64,000 bases of DNA from an uncultured Collinsella sp. (GCA_900543275.1 UQQL01000003.1:4444-68443), one strand, 5' to 3'; counted from the first letter of the stretch, positions 27,550 to 36,201 are shown. Notes: generated from the letters alone by a model not told the origin. Made by a program: numbers and translations.

Positions 27550-28887
27550 ATGGACGAGATGTTTGCCATTAAATGTCAAAACTGCGGCGGCCCTATGTAC
27601 TCGCACCAGGCTAAGCGCAGCTTTGAGTGCACCTATTGCGGCGCGGTCATTCCGTGGCAGGCGGACGCCGGAGAGCCCAAGAGCGCTTTGGGCATTCGCC
27701 ATACGCCGTTGACGGTGGTGGATGGACTGCTCAAGCTCACGCATGTGTCGCAACTCGAGCGCCCGGAGGACCCGGACTGGTATTTCTTCAATTCGCACTG
27801 GCGCAATCAGTCGGTCCAGGAACACCTGCTGTGGGAGGATCGCGGCACGGCGCAGGAGTTCCAAGAGGCCACACATGTGAGCATTCCTTGCCCCTTCTGC
27901 GGAGCGTCCTTTGAGGGTGAGTCAACGCAGCGTGTGTTTGAGTGCCCGTCCTGCGGCAACAAGATCGGCATTGCCGACCTGCTCAAGCCCGGTACGTTTA
28001 GCAAACGTCTGACCATGGGCGTGGGTGCGGAGTATGTGCCGGAGCAGGGTATTCCCTGCGAAATCTCACCGCAGCAGGCACGTGCCAACGCGCTGCAGCT
28101 GGTGCGCCAGTACCCGGATGCCTTTGCCGGGCACGATGTGGAAGACGCGATCCAAAACGACATGATGCTCTTCTATTTCCCCATGGCGCTGGCGGACCTG
28201 CGTATGATGGCGAGCTTCCCGGGCAAGGGCCTGAGCAAGGAAACCCTGGTGTACTACGAGGTGCTCGACTGGGCGTATCCGCGGGCAAACTATCTGGATG
28301 TTCGCCTTATGGGCATTTTGGAGCCGTGGGACTTTGCCAAGGTTGGGCCGTTTGACCCGGCCATGCAGGAAGGTGACTTTCGCGTTGTCTCCGTCGATGC
28401 GTCTACCAAGGACCAGGTGGTCATTGATAAGTTGGCGCTCGACATTGCCGGCAACGATGCCGAGGCGGTGCTGGGGTTCAATAAAAAGAGCATCCGCACT
28501 TGGGCGCGCAAGGCCCGCAAGCATAAGGACGGCCTGGTGATGGTGCCGGTGTACTTTGTCGATCGTCCGGCGACGGACAGCCGCGATGGCGAGCAGGTGC
28601 GCATTGCCGTAAACGGCCAGACGAGCCGCGCGGCAGCGGTGGTGTTTAGCGACAAGCGCGAGACGCATGTGGTGGCGTCGCTCAATCCGAGTCTGCATCT
28701 GTCCGGCGAAAGTACCGTGCATGCCACGCCCATCGAGGTCAAATACGTTAAATCGCCCTTCCTATACCAGATCGTGCGCCGTGGAGGTGGCGATCAACCG
28801 CGCCAGGTTGCAGCGGCAGCTGAGGGTTCCTACCGAGAAGAAAAGCCCAAACGCAAGGGATTGTTCGCTGCGATTTTTGGTAAGTAG
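27550..28887 (+). CDS. Tandem zinc-ribbon protein, unknown function
   Basis: A 445-residue soluble protein. Two zinc ribbons are visible at the N-terminus: CQNCGG...CTYCG (about 9-31) and CPFCGASFEG...CPSCG (about 116-138). The middle and C-terminal parts (about 150-400) resemble no family I can name. The end is basic (PKRKGLFAAIFGK) and could contact membrane or nucleic acid. There is no signal peptide. ATG at 27550 follows AGGAGG by eight bases. It is divergent from the CDF transporter, but no functional link is evident. Confidence 0.85.
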   Translation: MDEMFAIKCQNCGGPMYSHQAKRSFECTYCGAVIPWQADAGEPKSALGIRHTPLTVVDGLLKLTHVSQLERPEDPDWYFFNSHWRNQSVQEHLLWEDRGTAQEFQEATHVSIPCPFCGASFEGESTQRVFECPSCGNKIGIADLLKPGTFSKRLTMGVGAEYVPEQGIPCEISPQQARANALQLVRQYPDAFAGHDVEDAIQNDMMLFYFPMALADLRMMASFPGKGLSKETLVYYEVLDWAYPRANYLDVRLMGILEPWDFAKVGPFDPAMQEGDFRVVSVDASTKDQVVIDKLALDIAGNDAEAVLGFNKKSIRTWARKARKHKDGLVMVPVYFVDRPATDSRDGEQVRIAVNGQTSRAAAVVFSDKRETHVVASLNPSLHLSGESTVHATPIEVKYVKSPFLYQIVRRGGGDQPRQVAAAAEGSYREEKPKRKGLFAAIFGK

Positions 28888-28954
28888 GGGAGTGGTGCCG
28901 GGGCGTCGGGCTGCATCGCAAGGTCATGAGACGAACTTAAGACTGCTGGGAACG

Positions 28955-28963
28955 TGCTACCAT
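28955..28963 (+). promoter_or_regulatory. Candidate extended -10 promoter of the SHOCT gene pair
   Basis: TG-C-TACCAT lies 41 bases upstream of the ATG at 29004. The same TGCTACCAT occurs upstream of the cobalamin riboswitch at 44091. Confidence 0.4.
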
Positions 28964-29003
28964 TGCCGATAGCCTTAATCTTGTAAGAAGCGGAGGCCAG
29001 ATT

Positions 29004-29375
29004 ATGGGTTTTGCGGATCAGCAGCTTCAGCTTCAGGTACCGTATTCTCCTGACGACACGTTTAATGCCTTGAAGGCAGCTATGGAAAAGCTGCCTAAAG
29101 TAAAAGTTGATAGTGCATCGCCCACAACAAGAACAGTTGCAGCCGAGATTGGTATGAGCCTTTGGTCTTGGGGCGAAAATATCAGTATTTCGGTTGTTCC
29201 AGTTGAAGGCGGATCTGGCGTTACTGTCAAGTCGTCATCTAAGGTCAGGGCAAACGTATTAAACGGGGGCAAAAATGCAAAGAATATTGCCAAGATAGTC
29301 GATGCCCTATCGAAGGAGCTCGAGCGGTATCCGCAGGTTTCACAGACTATTGAGACGCTGGCGGATAGTGGTTGA
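29004..29375 (+). CDS. Small protein of the type usually fused to a SHOCT domain
   Basis: A 123-residue protein with a predicted alpha/beta fold: NALKAAMEKLPKV, then strands AAEIGMSLWSWGENISISVVPV and GVTVKSSSK, then a C-terminal helix. No catalytic motif is seen. Base composition is lower in GC than most of the window, hinting at a different history. The stop overlaps the start of a 34-codon frame for a SHOCT domain. In many relatives I would expect the two parts in one polypeptide, so this is either a frameshift or a translationally coupled pair. Confidence 0.7.
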   Translation: MGFADQQLQLQVPYSPDDTFNALKAAMEKLPKVKVDSASPTTRTVAAEIGMSLWSWGENISISVVPVEGGSGVTVKSSSKVRANVLNGGKNAKNIAKIVDALSKELERYPQVSQTIETLADSG

Positions 29376-29472
29376 TGTAGTTGCAAGGCTTGAGAGGCTT
29401 GCAGCACTGCGTGAGAGTGGAGTACTTACCGAGGAAGAGTTTGCTGCAGAAAAGGCAAAAATCCTTTCGTAA
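29368..29472 (+). CDS. SHOCT-domain micro-ORF overlapping the preceding gene
   Basis: A GTG at 29368 opens a 34-residue frame ending at TAA 29472. Its product holds a complete SHOCT motif, LAALRESGVLTEEEFAAEKA. SHOCT is a short helical module normally placed at the C-terminus of a larger protein. The frame is +1 relative to the upstream gene and overlaps its last eight bases. Either a separate small protein or the displaced tail of the upstream protein. Confidence 0.6.
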   Translation: MVDVVARLERLAALRESGVLTEEEFAAEKAKILS

Positions 29473-29751
29473 TCAGACACGATGGTTGGATTTGCATTCT
29501 ATTATTGAACTTGTTTATACCAGGCTGAAAACATCGTGTGTAATAAAGGTGCGTAGTAGCCTCGTCTTGATTGGCGGATGTAAATAAACGGTGGAACGGC
29601 TGTAAAAGAGCCTTGCCACTGGGTAAAATCAGGATGTGCCGCGGAACCCGCTCCTCAGTCGGTCAACTTTGGAAGCGCGGGCAACGCAGGTGCTATCGTC
29701 TTAAAGGGTCGGCTGCAACCGACCCTTTTCTATGACTCCCTTCGCTATCCG
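29473..29751. other. Lower-GC intergenic stretch with a possible short transcript
   Basis: No standard gene is seen. A -10-like TAAAAT near 29624, preceded by CTGGG, and the terminator at 29704-29730 would bound a transcript of about 100 bases on the forward strand. The sequence lacks the GGAAGGAAGCAGC type core of SRP RNA. Confidence 0.3.
29704..29730 (+). terminator. Rho-independent terminator
   Basis: GGGTCGG pairs with CCGACCC around CTGCAA, followed by TTTTC. The reverse strand has TTTAAGA after the same stem, so it may act weakly in both directions. Confidence 0.8.
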
Positions 29752-29844
29752 TTACTGCTTATATTCCCGCCAGATCGAGTAGAGGTTCCGGGCAATGCCG
29801 GTCACATACATCGAGAGGCGCAGGATTTCAAGAAACAAGTTCAT
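29752..29844 (-). CDS. Possible 30-residue hydrophobic peptide
   Basis: A 30-codon frame begins with MNLFLEILRLSMY and ends with YSIWREYKQ: a hydrophobic, amphipathic core with a charged tail. GGGGTGA, close to an ideal ribosome binding site, lies six bases before the ATG. A TAAAAT at 29905-29910 on the same strand could be its -10. The size and layout resemble small membrane-active toxins of type I systems, but there is no sequence match I can claim. It could also be a chance frame. Confidence 0.4.
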   Translation of the reverse strand: MNLFLEILRLSMYVTGIARNLYSIWREYKQ

Positions 29845-29987
29845 AGGCTTCACCCCAATCGGAGATCGGAGCGTTGCCCGCAGGCGGATTCCGCGGCGGT
29901 CAAGATTTTACCTCACAGGCCGCGGTGGGAGACATCTTACCCATCCCATGGTTTGGAACAGTGTCGATCTAACGGGCAATCAAGCCT

Positions 29988-30209
29988 CTAGCTCTTTTTG
30001 AATTGAGCAAGCATCTGCCCGAAGAAGCTTAGTTCGGATGGCTCATAAATGAGCGAACCGCCGTCCGCGGTCCTGTAGACGCCGCAGGGGAGGTAACGCC
30101 CGTCGGGGAGGACATAGAGGTTGGCTTCTTCCTTTAGTCCTGCTGGAAATAGCGGAATCCCGTTTTCGTCCACTTGGAACTCGTCTATATTTGCGACCTC
30201 TCTTTCCAT
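29988..30209 (-). CDS. Hypothetical 73-residue protein
   Basis: A small acidic protein with PDGRYLPCGVYRTADGGSLIYEPSE in its middle, probably a short beta-rich domain. There is no signal peptide, membrane helix or known motif. It lies 35 bases downstream of the ADP-ribosylglycohydrolase gene on the same strand and could be co-transcribed. GGGGG precedes the ATG. Confidence 0.6.
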   Translation of the reverse strand: MEREVANIDEFQVDENGIPLFPAGLKEEANLYVLPDGRYLPCGVYRTADGGSLIYEPSELSFFGQMLAQFKKS

Positions 30210-30244
30210 GATGCCCCCTGGTCAGTTTCTATCGTAAGTGCGCC

Positions 30245-31033
30245 CTAAAACAAACACTGCTCAATCAGCTCTTTTCCGCGTAGGGTGTCGACCCACTCCT
30301 GCGGGATGGCTTTGAGACCGTATGCCGTGCCTGCGAGGGCGCCGGCGACGGCTGCGGTGGTGTCGGTGTCGTCGCCCAGGTTGACGGCGGCAAGCACGCA
30401 ATCTTTGTAGCTGTTAGTGTTGACGAAACACCAGGTGGCTGCCTTAAGCGTGTCGCGCACGAAGCCACCTGACCTGATCTCCTGCTCAGGCACGCCTTTC
30501 AGATGGAGTGCCCACGAGGGGAGCACGTCGTTCATCACATCTCTCATCAGCTCGACAAATATGACGCATGCACCGGTCGACGTTCTGTGGGCGTGCGTAA
30601 TCGCGGAGACCTTGCTGACCTCTTCGTCTGTCGCATCGGTGAACGCCAGGGGAGCGATGCGCATGAGCGATCCGTTGCCGTTGTCGCGCTCGCCGGAGCC
30701 TCCTTTGCCGGTGTGCAGGGCGCGGGCGGTCGTACCGCCGTAATCGAAAACGCCGTCGATCGTATACTCGCTACGGGCAATCCAGCCTACGAACTTGTCG
30801 CGCATGTCCTCGGTGTCAATGCGGCCGAGCTCTCTGATGGAGTCGCAGGTGGCGAGCGTCATAGATGTGTCGTCGCTCCAGGTGCCGGCGGGCTGCTCGT
30901 GCGTGCCGTAGCCGATCATGTCGGTGCATTCGAACGTGCCACGAGGTCTGAACTCGTAGGGAACGCCCAGCGCGTCACCGACGGCAAGCCCATAGATGCA
31001 GTCGCGCAGTGTTGTTTTCGGTCTGTGTGTCAT
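30245..31033 (-). CDS. ADP-ribosylglycohydrolase family protein
   Basis: The 262-residue protein is of the DraG/ARH family, which removes ADP-ribose from proteins or other acceptors using two Mg ions. Metal-site motifs are all present: GLAVGDALGVPYEF (15-28), SDDTSMTLA (about 53), GNGSLMRIAPL (about 119) and GDDTDTTAAVAGALAG (about 219). No ADP-ribosyltransferase gene is adjacent, so the substrate is unknown. AGGAG precedes the ATG. Confidence 0.93.
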   Translation of the reverse strand: MTHRPKTTLRDCIYGLAVGDALGVPYEFRPRGTFECTDMIGYGTHEQPAGTWSDDTSMTLATCDSIRELGRIDTEDMRDKFVGWIARSEYTIDGVFDYGGTTARALHTGKGGSGERDNGNGSLMRIAPLAFTDATDEEVSKVSAITHAHRTSTGACVIFVELMRDVMNDVLPSWALHLKGVPEQEIRSGGFVRDTLKAATWCFVNTNSYKDCVLAAVNLGDDTDTTAAVAGALAGTAYGLKAIPQEWVDTLRGKELIEQCLF

Positions 31034-31096
31034 GGAAAGCTCCTCTTTTCCCGGGTGATGTGGAGCGCCGTCGGGCGTTTCGGTCGCAACGTGCTG

Positions 31097-32146
31097 CTAC
31101 CCTTGCGTTTCGCCATTGGTCGCTTCGTTGATGGCGCGGTACTCGGCACTCAGCTCGCGCGCCAGCTCTTCCTTGCTTGGAAGATACGGCAGGTATTTGG
31201 CGGCAAACACTTGGTCGTTGTCTTCGGGCAGCGTGTACTCGACGATCGAATCGCTTTTGTCCGCGCAGAGCACGATGCCTATGGGCGGATTGTCGCCTTC
31301 GTTCATGAGCTCACGCGTGTAGTAGTTCACATACATTTGCATCTGGCCCAGGTCCTGATGCGTAAGGTCATCGGTCTTAAGGTCGATGAGCACGAAACAG
31401 CGCATCAGATAGTTGTAAAACACAAGGTCAATATAGAAATGGCGCCCATCAAAGGTGATGCGCTTTTGGCGCGCCTCGAAAGCGAAGCCACGGCCAAGCT
31501 CCAGCAGGAACTTCTGAAGATGCGTGATGAGCGCCTGCTCTAGATCGCTCTCGCGAAACGCAGTATCGTCCGAGAAACCTAAAAACTCCAGCACATATGG
31601 GTCGCGGATGATATCCTCGGGGCGACGAGCCGGGGCGCGCTTTTGGATTTCCTGGGTGACGGCCTCCTTGTCCTTGCTGGCAAGTAGGCGCTCTCGGAAC
31701 ATGGTGTTGATCTGGCGTTCGAGTTGGCGCGTGCTCCAGCGAGAATTGGCGCATTCGTTCATGTACCAGGCGCGAGCATCAGGGTCGGGAATGCGCATCA
31801 ACCTGCGGTAATGAGTCCAGCTCAATTCGCTACGCAGTGCGTCGCGAATTGGAAACGCAAGAAAGAACTGACGCATATTGCGAAGGTTTGCGATGCCAAA
31901 GCCTCTTCCGAAATCCGCGGTAAGCCTTCTGGAGAGGCCCGCAATCAATGCCTCTCCATATGCTGCGCGCTCCTCTCCGCCCTGTTCATCAACAATGCTC
32001 TTGCCGATCTCCCAATATGCCTCAACCATCGCAAAGTTAACGGCGGTATATGCCTTGTTGCGAGCGGCGTTGAGAATCGAGGAAACCTGCTTGTAAAAAA
32101 CTTCTGGCACGATTGTCGATTCCCCGCGGTTTACCAGTTCGCCCAT
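31097..32146 (-). CDS. YhcG-type PD-(D/E)XK nuclease (DUF1016)
   Basis: A 349-residue protein of the YhcG/DUF1016 family. The N-terminal part contains YWEIGKSIVDEQGG and LRNMRQFFLAFP. The C-terminal nuclease has FYIDLVFYNYLMRCFVLIDLK, where the Asp and the Glu/Asp-x-Lys pattern form the active site. Family members often accompany restriction or other defence genes. Here no restriction gene is adjacent, and the neighbour is the ADP-ribosylglycohydrolase. ATG at 32146 or GTG at 32149 may start translation. Confidence 0.88.
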   Translation of the reverse strand: MGELVNRGESTIVPEVFYKQVSSILNAARNKAYTAVNFAMVEAYWEIGKSIVDEQGGEERAAYGEALIAGLSRRLTADFGRGFGIANLRNMRQFFLAFPIRDALRSELSWTHYRRLMRIPDPDARAWYMNECANSRWSTRQLERQINTMFRERLLASKDKEAVTQEIQKRAPARRPEDIIRDPYVLEFLGFSDDTAFRESDLEQALITHLQKFLLELGRGFAFEARQKRITFDGRHFYIDLVFYNYLMRCFVLIDLKTDDLTHQDLGQMQMYVNYYTRELMNEGDNPPIGIVLCADKSDSIVEYTLPEDNDQVFAAKYLPYLPSKEELARELSAEYRAINEATNGETQG

Positions 32147-32314
32147 CACTGTCGCCCCACTTTCCTCTTGAGGAATGCATCTTTATTACATTTAGTTTAA
32201 AGCCTCGCGCGGACACGAATTGCTGCGTTGTCTGGCACCTTCGCATGGGGGCCTTGCGGTGGTTAAAATGTGACCATAAAGGCAGTTTTAGCGAACCCCA
32301 CGGGAGTGACATGC

Positions 32315-32584
32315 ATGGACAAGAACACGCTGCTATTCCAGGACAAAGGTTCGGGTAGGTTTAAAGACGTCAAGATCTACCCCAATCGTATCGAGGTGCT
32401 CAGGAAGGGTACTTTCGGCGGCAAGCACACCGAGATTGTCTATCTTAAGGACATCACGGGGGTCAACAGGATCAAGGGCCGCGACGTTTTCCTACGTAAC
32501 AGGCTGTTGACCGCTTGTGTCTTTAGCCTGAGCAGTCGTGCGAAGGCCCAGGAGTTTGTTAACGCGCTGAACATGGTGATGTAG
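32315..32584 (+). CDS. Small PH-like domain protein
   Basis: An 89-residue protein whose pattern (FQDKGSGRFKDVKIYPNRIEVLRKG, then IVYLKDITGVNRIKG, then a C-terminal helix SRAKAQEFVNALNMV) fits a bacterial pleckstrin-homology-like fold. There is no membrane segment. ATG at 32315 has GGGAG eight bases upstream; an upstream in-frame ATG at 32270 lacks one. The ligand is unknown. Confidence 0.75.
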   Translation: MDKNTLLFQDKGSGRFKDVKIYPNRIEVLRKGTFGGKHTEIVYLKDITGVNRIKGRDVFLRNRLLTACVFSLSSRAKAQEFVNALNMVM

Positions 32585-32608
32585 TCGAAAGCGGCGTTCG
32601 GGCCAAGG

Positions 32609-32649
32609 TAAAAATCGGGGGCACAGAACGGTGTTCTGCGCCCCCGATT
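32609..32649 (-). terminator. Terminator of the PI-PLC-like gene
   Basis: AATCGGGGGC-A-CAGAAC pairs with GTTCTG-C-GCCCCCGATT, a 16-pair stem with one mismatch. On the reverse strand it runs into GATTTTTACC. Confidence 0.85.
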
Positions 32650-32678
32650 GAGTCGATGTGTCTAAAAGGCTGGCTTGC

Positions 32679-35165
32679 CTATTCGCTAGCGCCTTCGCTG
32701 TCTTCGCGGTCACTGGCAAGCATTGCTGCACCTGCGACCGTCGTCGCCACGGCGGCGGCAGCGAGCCCGGCGGCAACGCCAGAGCCGTCGCCCGTGTCGG
32801 CGAGTTTTCCGGCCGAGCTTTCGCCCTTGCCGTTCTTGTCGGCGCTACCTGCGTTGGAGCCCGTGCCACCGTCGGTGCCGGCGCCGTTGCCGCCCGCGTT
32901 GCCCGAGGTTGCAACGGTAAAGCTTGCGGCTCCGTCGCTGGCGAGCGTGTAGTTCTGCGCCGCGTCGCCCAAGAGACCGTTCACGCGCACCCAGTACGTT
33001 CCTGCGGCAAATGTTTCGCCCTCGGCCATTGCCGTGCCCGGAGCGCCGTCCGCGTCGTGCACAAACTCGAGCTGGGCCGTGCAGGCATCGGTTTCGAGCT
33101 TGCCCTCGAGTGATGCCGCAATCTTGGCGCGCACGTCTTCGCCGGCCTTAAGGCCTTCGAGTCCCTCAAAATGGGGCGTCAGCGCGCGTGGATCGATATC
33201 GATAGGCACAAAGCCCTGCAGTCTTGTAACGGTCTCGTTGCCCAGGGCATCAACATCCACGTATTCAATGGCAAACGCATGGCCCGAAGCCGCCACGTTG
33301 AGTACGTTGCTGCTGTCGACAAGGCGGAAATGGCCCTCGCCAACGGTCTTGCCATCCTGGAGCGAGGCATCGCTCAGCGAGTCGCCGTACGTCATGCGCA
33401 TGCGGGTCGGGAGGTAGTACGAAGCTGTCTGCTTGTGCTGTGTATCGTAATCGTAATTGCGCTGGTAGATGCTCCGGGCCAGCGCCGCATCAACAAAGTC
33501 GGATGCGATGATGCCAATGTGCTCGAGGTAATCTGACTTTGTATCCTCGATGCCGCTGGGATTGATGTACGGGCTCTTATACAGATGCTCGTTGACTACT
33601 CGTGCCGAGGTAAAAGGATTGCCTCCGTGCGACAAGCCCGTGCAGCTGGTGTAGTTGATAGACCAGCAACGCTCCTGGACTTGCACCTTGGCCCCGTCAT
33701 CGTCCGCGACGTCCACCTTGTTGCGCGTGCGCCCGGTCGTTTCCTTCAGCGCATTATCGACCCAGCTGAGCTTGTCGGTTCCCGTGAGTTTGTACTTGTC
33801 CTGGGCGTATACCTTGGTGCAATAGGGCTCTTTGTCTCCTGTTTCCCCCGCGGCTTCAAAGCCCCGCGCGTCTTGGACGAGACACATAGTGGCGCTGTCG
33901 GAGTGAGCCTTGATCTTGTCATCCCATTCGGTAAGGTCGAGGCCCCACGTATGGCCGCTTACACTGTTGCCGGCGAGCCTAAATCGACGCAGCAGAACGA
34001 TCTTTCCGCGCACCTCGTGTAGCGTGGGAACGCGGCTCGATGTGTAGAACAGGTTGGGGTTATCGGCCATAACCTTGGCGAAGGCCGTCGTTATGCTTTC
34101 GTCGGTAGCCTCATCGTTGCCGCGCGATGCGAGCATGATGAGCGCTTCTGACGGGTTTTCGTTCAAAAACGTTTTGAAGTACCCGATGACATCGGAGAGA
34201 TGCAGATAGTTCCCGTCTTTTTTGAGTAGGTAGAAAATCCCGTGGTCGATACCGGGGTCGTCGCCCTTTCCGAGTCGGATATCAAAATAGCGGATTCCCT
34301 CGAGCAACTGCGTGGGAATGTAATCCTGCTGGCATTTTACTTGCGAGGATTGGGGCTCAGTGTCGTTGTCCACGCTGCAGGTGCCCGAATCGTGCGTACC
34401 CGGGATGCTCAGCTCGTCGAGGAACTTGTTGTCGTCGACGTATTTCATCCAACATGGCCCATCGACGTAGCTGCTGTACGTGATCCAGTCGAGGCTGCTA
34501 ACCGTGGCATCGTTCTTTTTCATGTCGTAACCGATAAGTTCGAGCTCCCACGGAATGCTCTTACTCTTATGGCAGATCTTATTGTTGTCCTGGTCTTTGC
34601 CGTTCGATTCTATTGCCAAGTACTTAATGTCTTTTTTCTCGGTTTCTTTCTCGACCGTGCGGTCTCGGATGATATAGGTTCCGTTTGATTGGCGCTCGAA
34701 CGCAAAAGCGCGGCTGGGCTTGTTGTCATACTCGCCGCCCCATACGTGGATGACCTTTCCATCTTTGTCCGAGTCGTCGTCGACCGACCAAATGCTGTAG
34801 CCCGTCTTTTTATGCTCTTCGAAATTGAGCAAGGTGCGGATAGCATACCAGTTTGTATCGTCATTCTTGGTCGTTACGTTCTCAAGGATGAGCTTGCTGG
34901 ACGTGCCGTCGTTAAACAGGTGGCAGACGTTGCCGCGAACGTTGCCGTCTTGGTTGACGCTCGCGGTGCGAAAATAGCCCGCGGGGCGAAGGCGAATGAC
35001 GAAATTACCGAGGTGCTCCGCCGGTTTGGGCGTGTCGTCTGCAAATGCCGCTCGCAGGGGAATGCCCGGTGCCGCGGTTTCTGGCAGGCTTGCAAGCGGC
35101 GACAGCGCCGCAAGACCTAAGCCCAGCGTAAATGCTCGGCGGCTGATGGCATGGTGTTCGGTCAT
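32679..35165 (-). CDS. Secreted, cell-wall-anchored PI-PLC X-domain protein
   Basis: An 828-residue exported protein. The signal peptide has SRRAFTLGLGLAALSPLA, with paired arginines that suggest Tat export. A lectin-like beta-trefoil is possible at about 50-220. The PI-PLC X domain shows LDELSIPGTHDSGT (His258), GIRYFDIRLGK (about 290-300) and GIDHGIFY (His308), the catalytic histidine pair of bacterial enzymes. After a Gly/Ser-rich linker comes LADTG (788-792), a hydrophobic stretch and a short tail, a sortase signal with Ala in place of Pro. Likely action is on phosphatidylinositol or GPI-type lipids outside the cell. GGAGGAG precedes the ATG. GC content is below the window average. Confidence 0.88.
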   Translation of the reverse strand: MTEHHAISRRAFTLGLGLAALSPLASLPETAAPGIPLRAAFADDTPKPAEHLGNFVIRLRPAGYFRTASVNQDGNVRGNVCHLFNDGTSSKLILENVTTKNDDTNWYAIRTLLNFEEHKKTGYSIWSVDDDSDKDGKVIHVWGGEYDNKPSRAFAFERQSNGTYIIRDRTVEKETEKKDIKYLAIESNGKDQDNNKICHKSKSIPWELELIGYDMKKNDATVSSLDWITYSSYVDGPCWMKYVDDNKFLDELSIPGTHDSGTCSVDNDTEPQSSQVKCQQDYIPTQLLEGIRYFDIRLGKGDDPGIDHGIFYLLKKDGNYLHLSDVIGYFKTFLNENPSEALIMLASRGNDEATDESITTAFAKVMADNPNLFYTSSRVPTLHEVRGKIVLLRRFRLAGNSVSGHTWGLDLTEWDDKIKAHSDSATMCLVQDARGFEAAGETGDKEPYCTKVYAQDKYKLTGTDKLSWVDNALKETTGRTRNKVDVADDDGAKVQVQERCWSINYTSCTGLSHGGNPFTSARVVNEHLYKSPYINPSGIEDTKSDYLEHIGIIASDFVDAALARSIYQRNYDYDTQHKQTASYYLPTRMRMTYGDSLSDASLQDGKTVGEGHFRLVDSSNVLNVAASGHAFAIEYVDVDALGNETVTRLQGFVPIDIDPRALTPHFEGLEGLKAGEDVRAKIAASLEGKLETDACTAQLEFVHDADGAPGTAMAEGETFAAGTYWVRVNGLLGDAAQNYTLASDGAASFTVATSGNAGGNGAGTDGGTGSNAGSADKNGKGESSAGKLADTGDGSGVAAGLAAAAVATTVAGAAMLASDREDSEGASE

Positions 35166-35470
35166 AACTCCTCCATTCGCAGCGTGCGGTTATGCGATAG
35201 TTTTGGTCACTATACTGCCCAGATGTTTAAAGATGCTGGTTTAATTGTCTGCGCGGCGCAATAAATCGGTGGGCGGACGTGTTGAGGTGTTTGTCGTTTT
35301 CGTACTGTTGCCACATTTGGGGCGGTTCCGGCGTCCGGCACCCTCGCGTTCGCCGGCTATCGGCATAAGAAAGGGAAGACCGGCGAGCCGATCCTCCCTT
35401 GGTGCGAAGCGCTGGGGTATCGTCGCTTGTTTGCACTGTGCCCGTGTTTCCCGCTGCGCTCGCCAGTCGT
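35166..35470. other. 305-base intergenic region
   Basis: It holds a TATAGT at about 35211-35216 on the reverse strand, a possible -10 of the PI-PLC-like gene, and the terminator at 35365-35400. I see no gene in it. Confidence 0.4.
35365..35400 (-). terminator. Terminator of the first lipoprotein gene
   Basis: AAGGGAAGACCGG and CCGATCCTCCCTT pair with two mismatches or wobbles. On the reverse strand TTCTTATG follows. Confidence 0.6.
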
Positions 35471-36064
35471 TTAGCGCTTGATCTCGATGTCGTCGAGCTT
35501 GACGTCCATGGCCTCGGTCTTGGCTTCGGCGATGTCGTCGGCAAACTCCAGAGACTTCATCATGGTCTTGACGGCGTCCTTGTGCTCCTCGACATTGTCG
35601 ATGCTCACGTAGACGCTGCCGCCGCCTGCTTCGGTGAAGTACTCAGTCGTCACGCCGCCCGAGTGTGTATAGGAAGCGTTGCGCCAAGTCTTGCCGTTGT
35701 ACTTGACGGGATCATTCTCGGTCCACTCAAAGTTGGCCTTCCATTTGGCCTCGTAGTCGAACAGCTCGTCGGCGTTCTTGTCGGAGTCGAAGACAGGGAT
35801 GAAGCGATCGCTGGCGTGCTCGCTCTCGGTGAACTTAAACTGGGCCCTATCGGCGGTGTCGCCTGCGACGTCCGTGATTTCGACGCCCTCGGGCACCTCG
35901 ACCTTAAACCAAATGAAGTCGGTCCTCATATCCACGGCTGGCTTTTCTGCTCCGCCGCCACCGCCACTGCCGGCAGCGCCACCGCTTCCACCGCAACCCA
36001 CCAGGGCAACTGCGGCAAAAAGACTCATGCAGAGGGTGAGAATCGCAAAGGCCTTCTTTTTCAT
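35471..36064 (-). CDS. Lipoprotein, paralogue of the next gene
   Basis: A 197-residue exported lipoprotein with a lipobox LVGC (Cys24) and a Gly/Ser linker. The mature part begins RTDFIWFKVEVPEGVEI and contains DRFIPVFDSDK, KTWRNASYTH and GSVYVSIDNVEEHKDAVKTM. It shares this whole layout with the protein at 36291, so the pair arose by duplication. No enzymatic motif is seen. The domain looks like the small lipoprotein domains found near zinc-ribbon membrane proteins such as the one at 37235, but a partnership is only inferred. Confidence 0.85.
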   Translation of the reverse strand: MKKKAFAILTLCMSLFAAVALVGCGGSGGAAGSGGGGGAEKPAVDMRTDFIWFKVEVPEGVEITDVAGDTADRAQFKFTESEHASDRFIPVFDSDKNADELFDYEAKWKANFEWTENDPVKYNGKTWRNASYTHSGGVTTEYFTEAGGGSVYVSIDNVEEHKDAVKTMMKSLEFADDIAEAKTEAMDVKLDDIEIKR

Positions 36065-36201
36065 GGTCGTGTCCTCCTCGATCTGTAACCGCCCATGGAT
36101 TACCTGCCTTTACTGTACGCGTGGGCGGCTCGCTAGGGTGGGCCATGTGTCCCATTCTGAGGGCCGGATTTGCGCCGTTAAGTGGCAATATGCTCGGACG
36201 C

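Noticed and set aside
29630..29730. SRP (4.5S) RNA gene
   Set aside because: The size and terminator fit, but the conserved GGAAGGAAGCAGC-type tip is missing.
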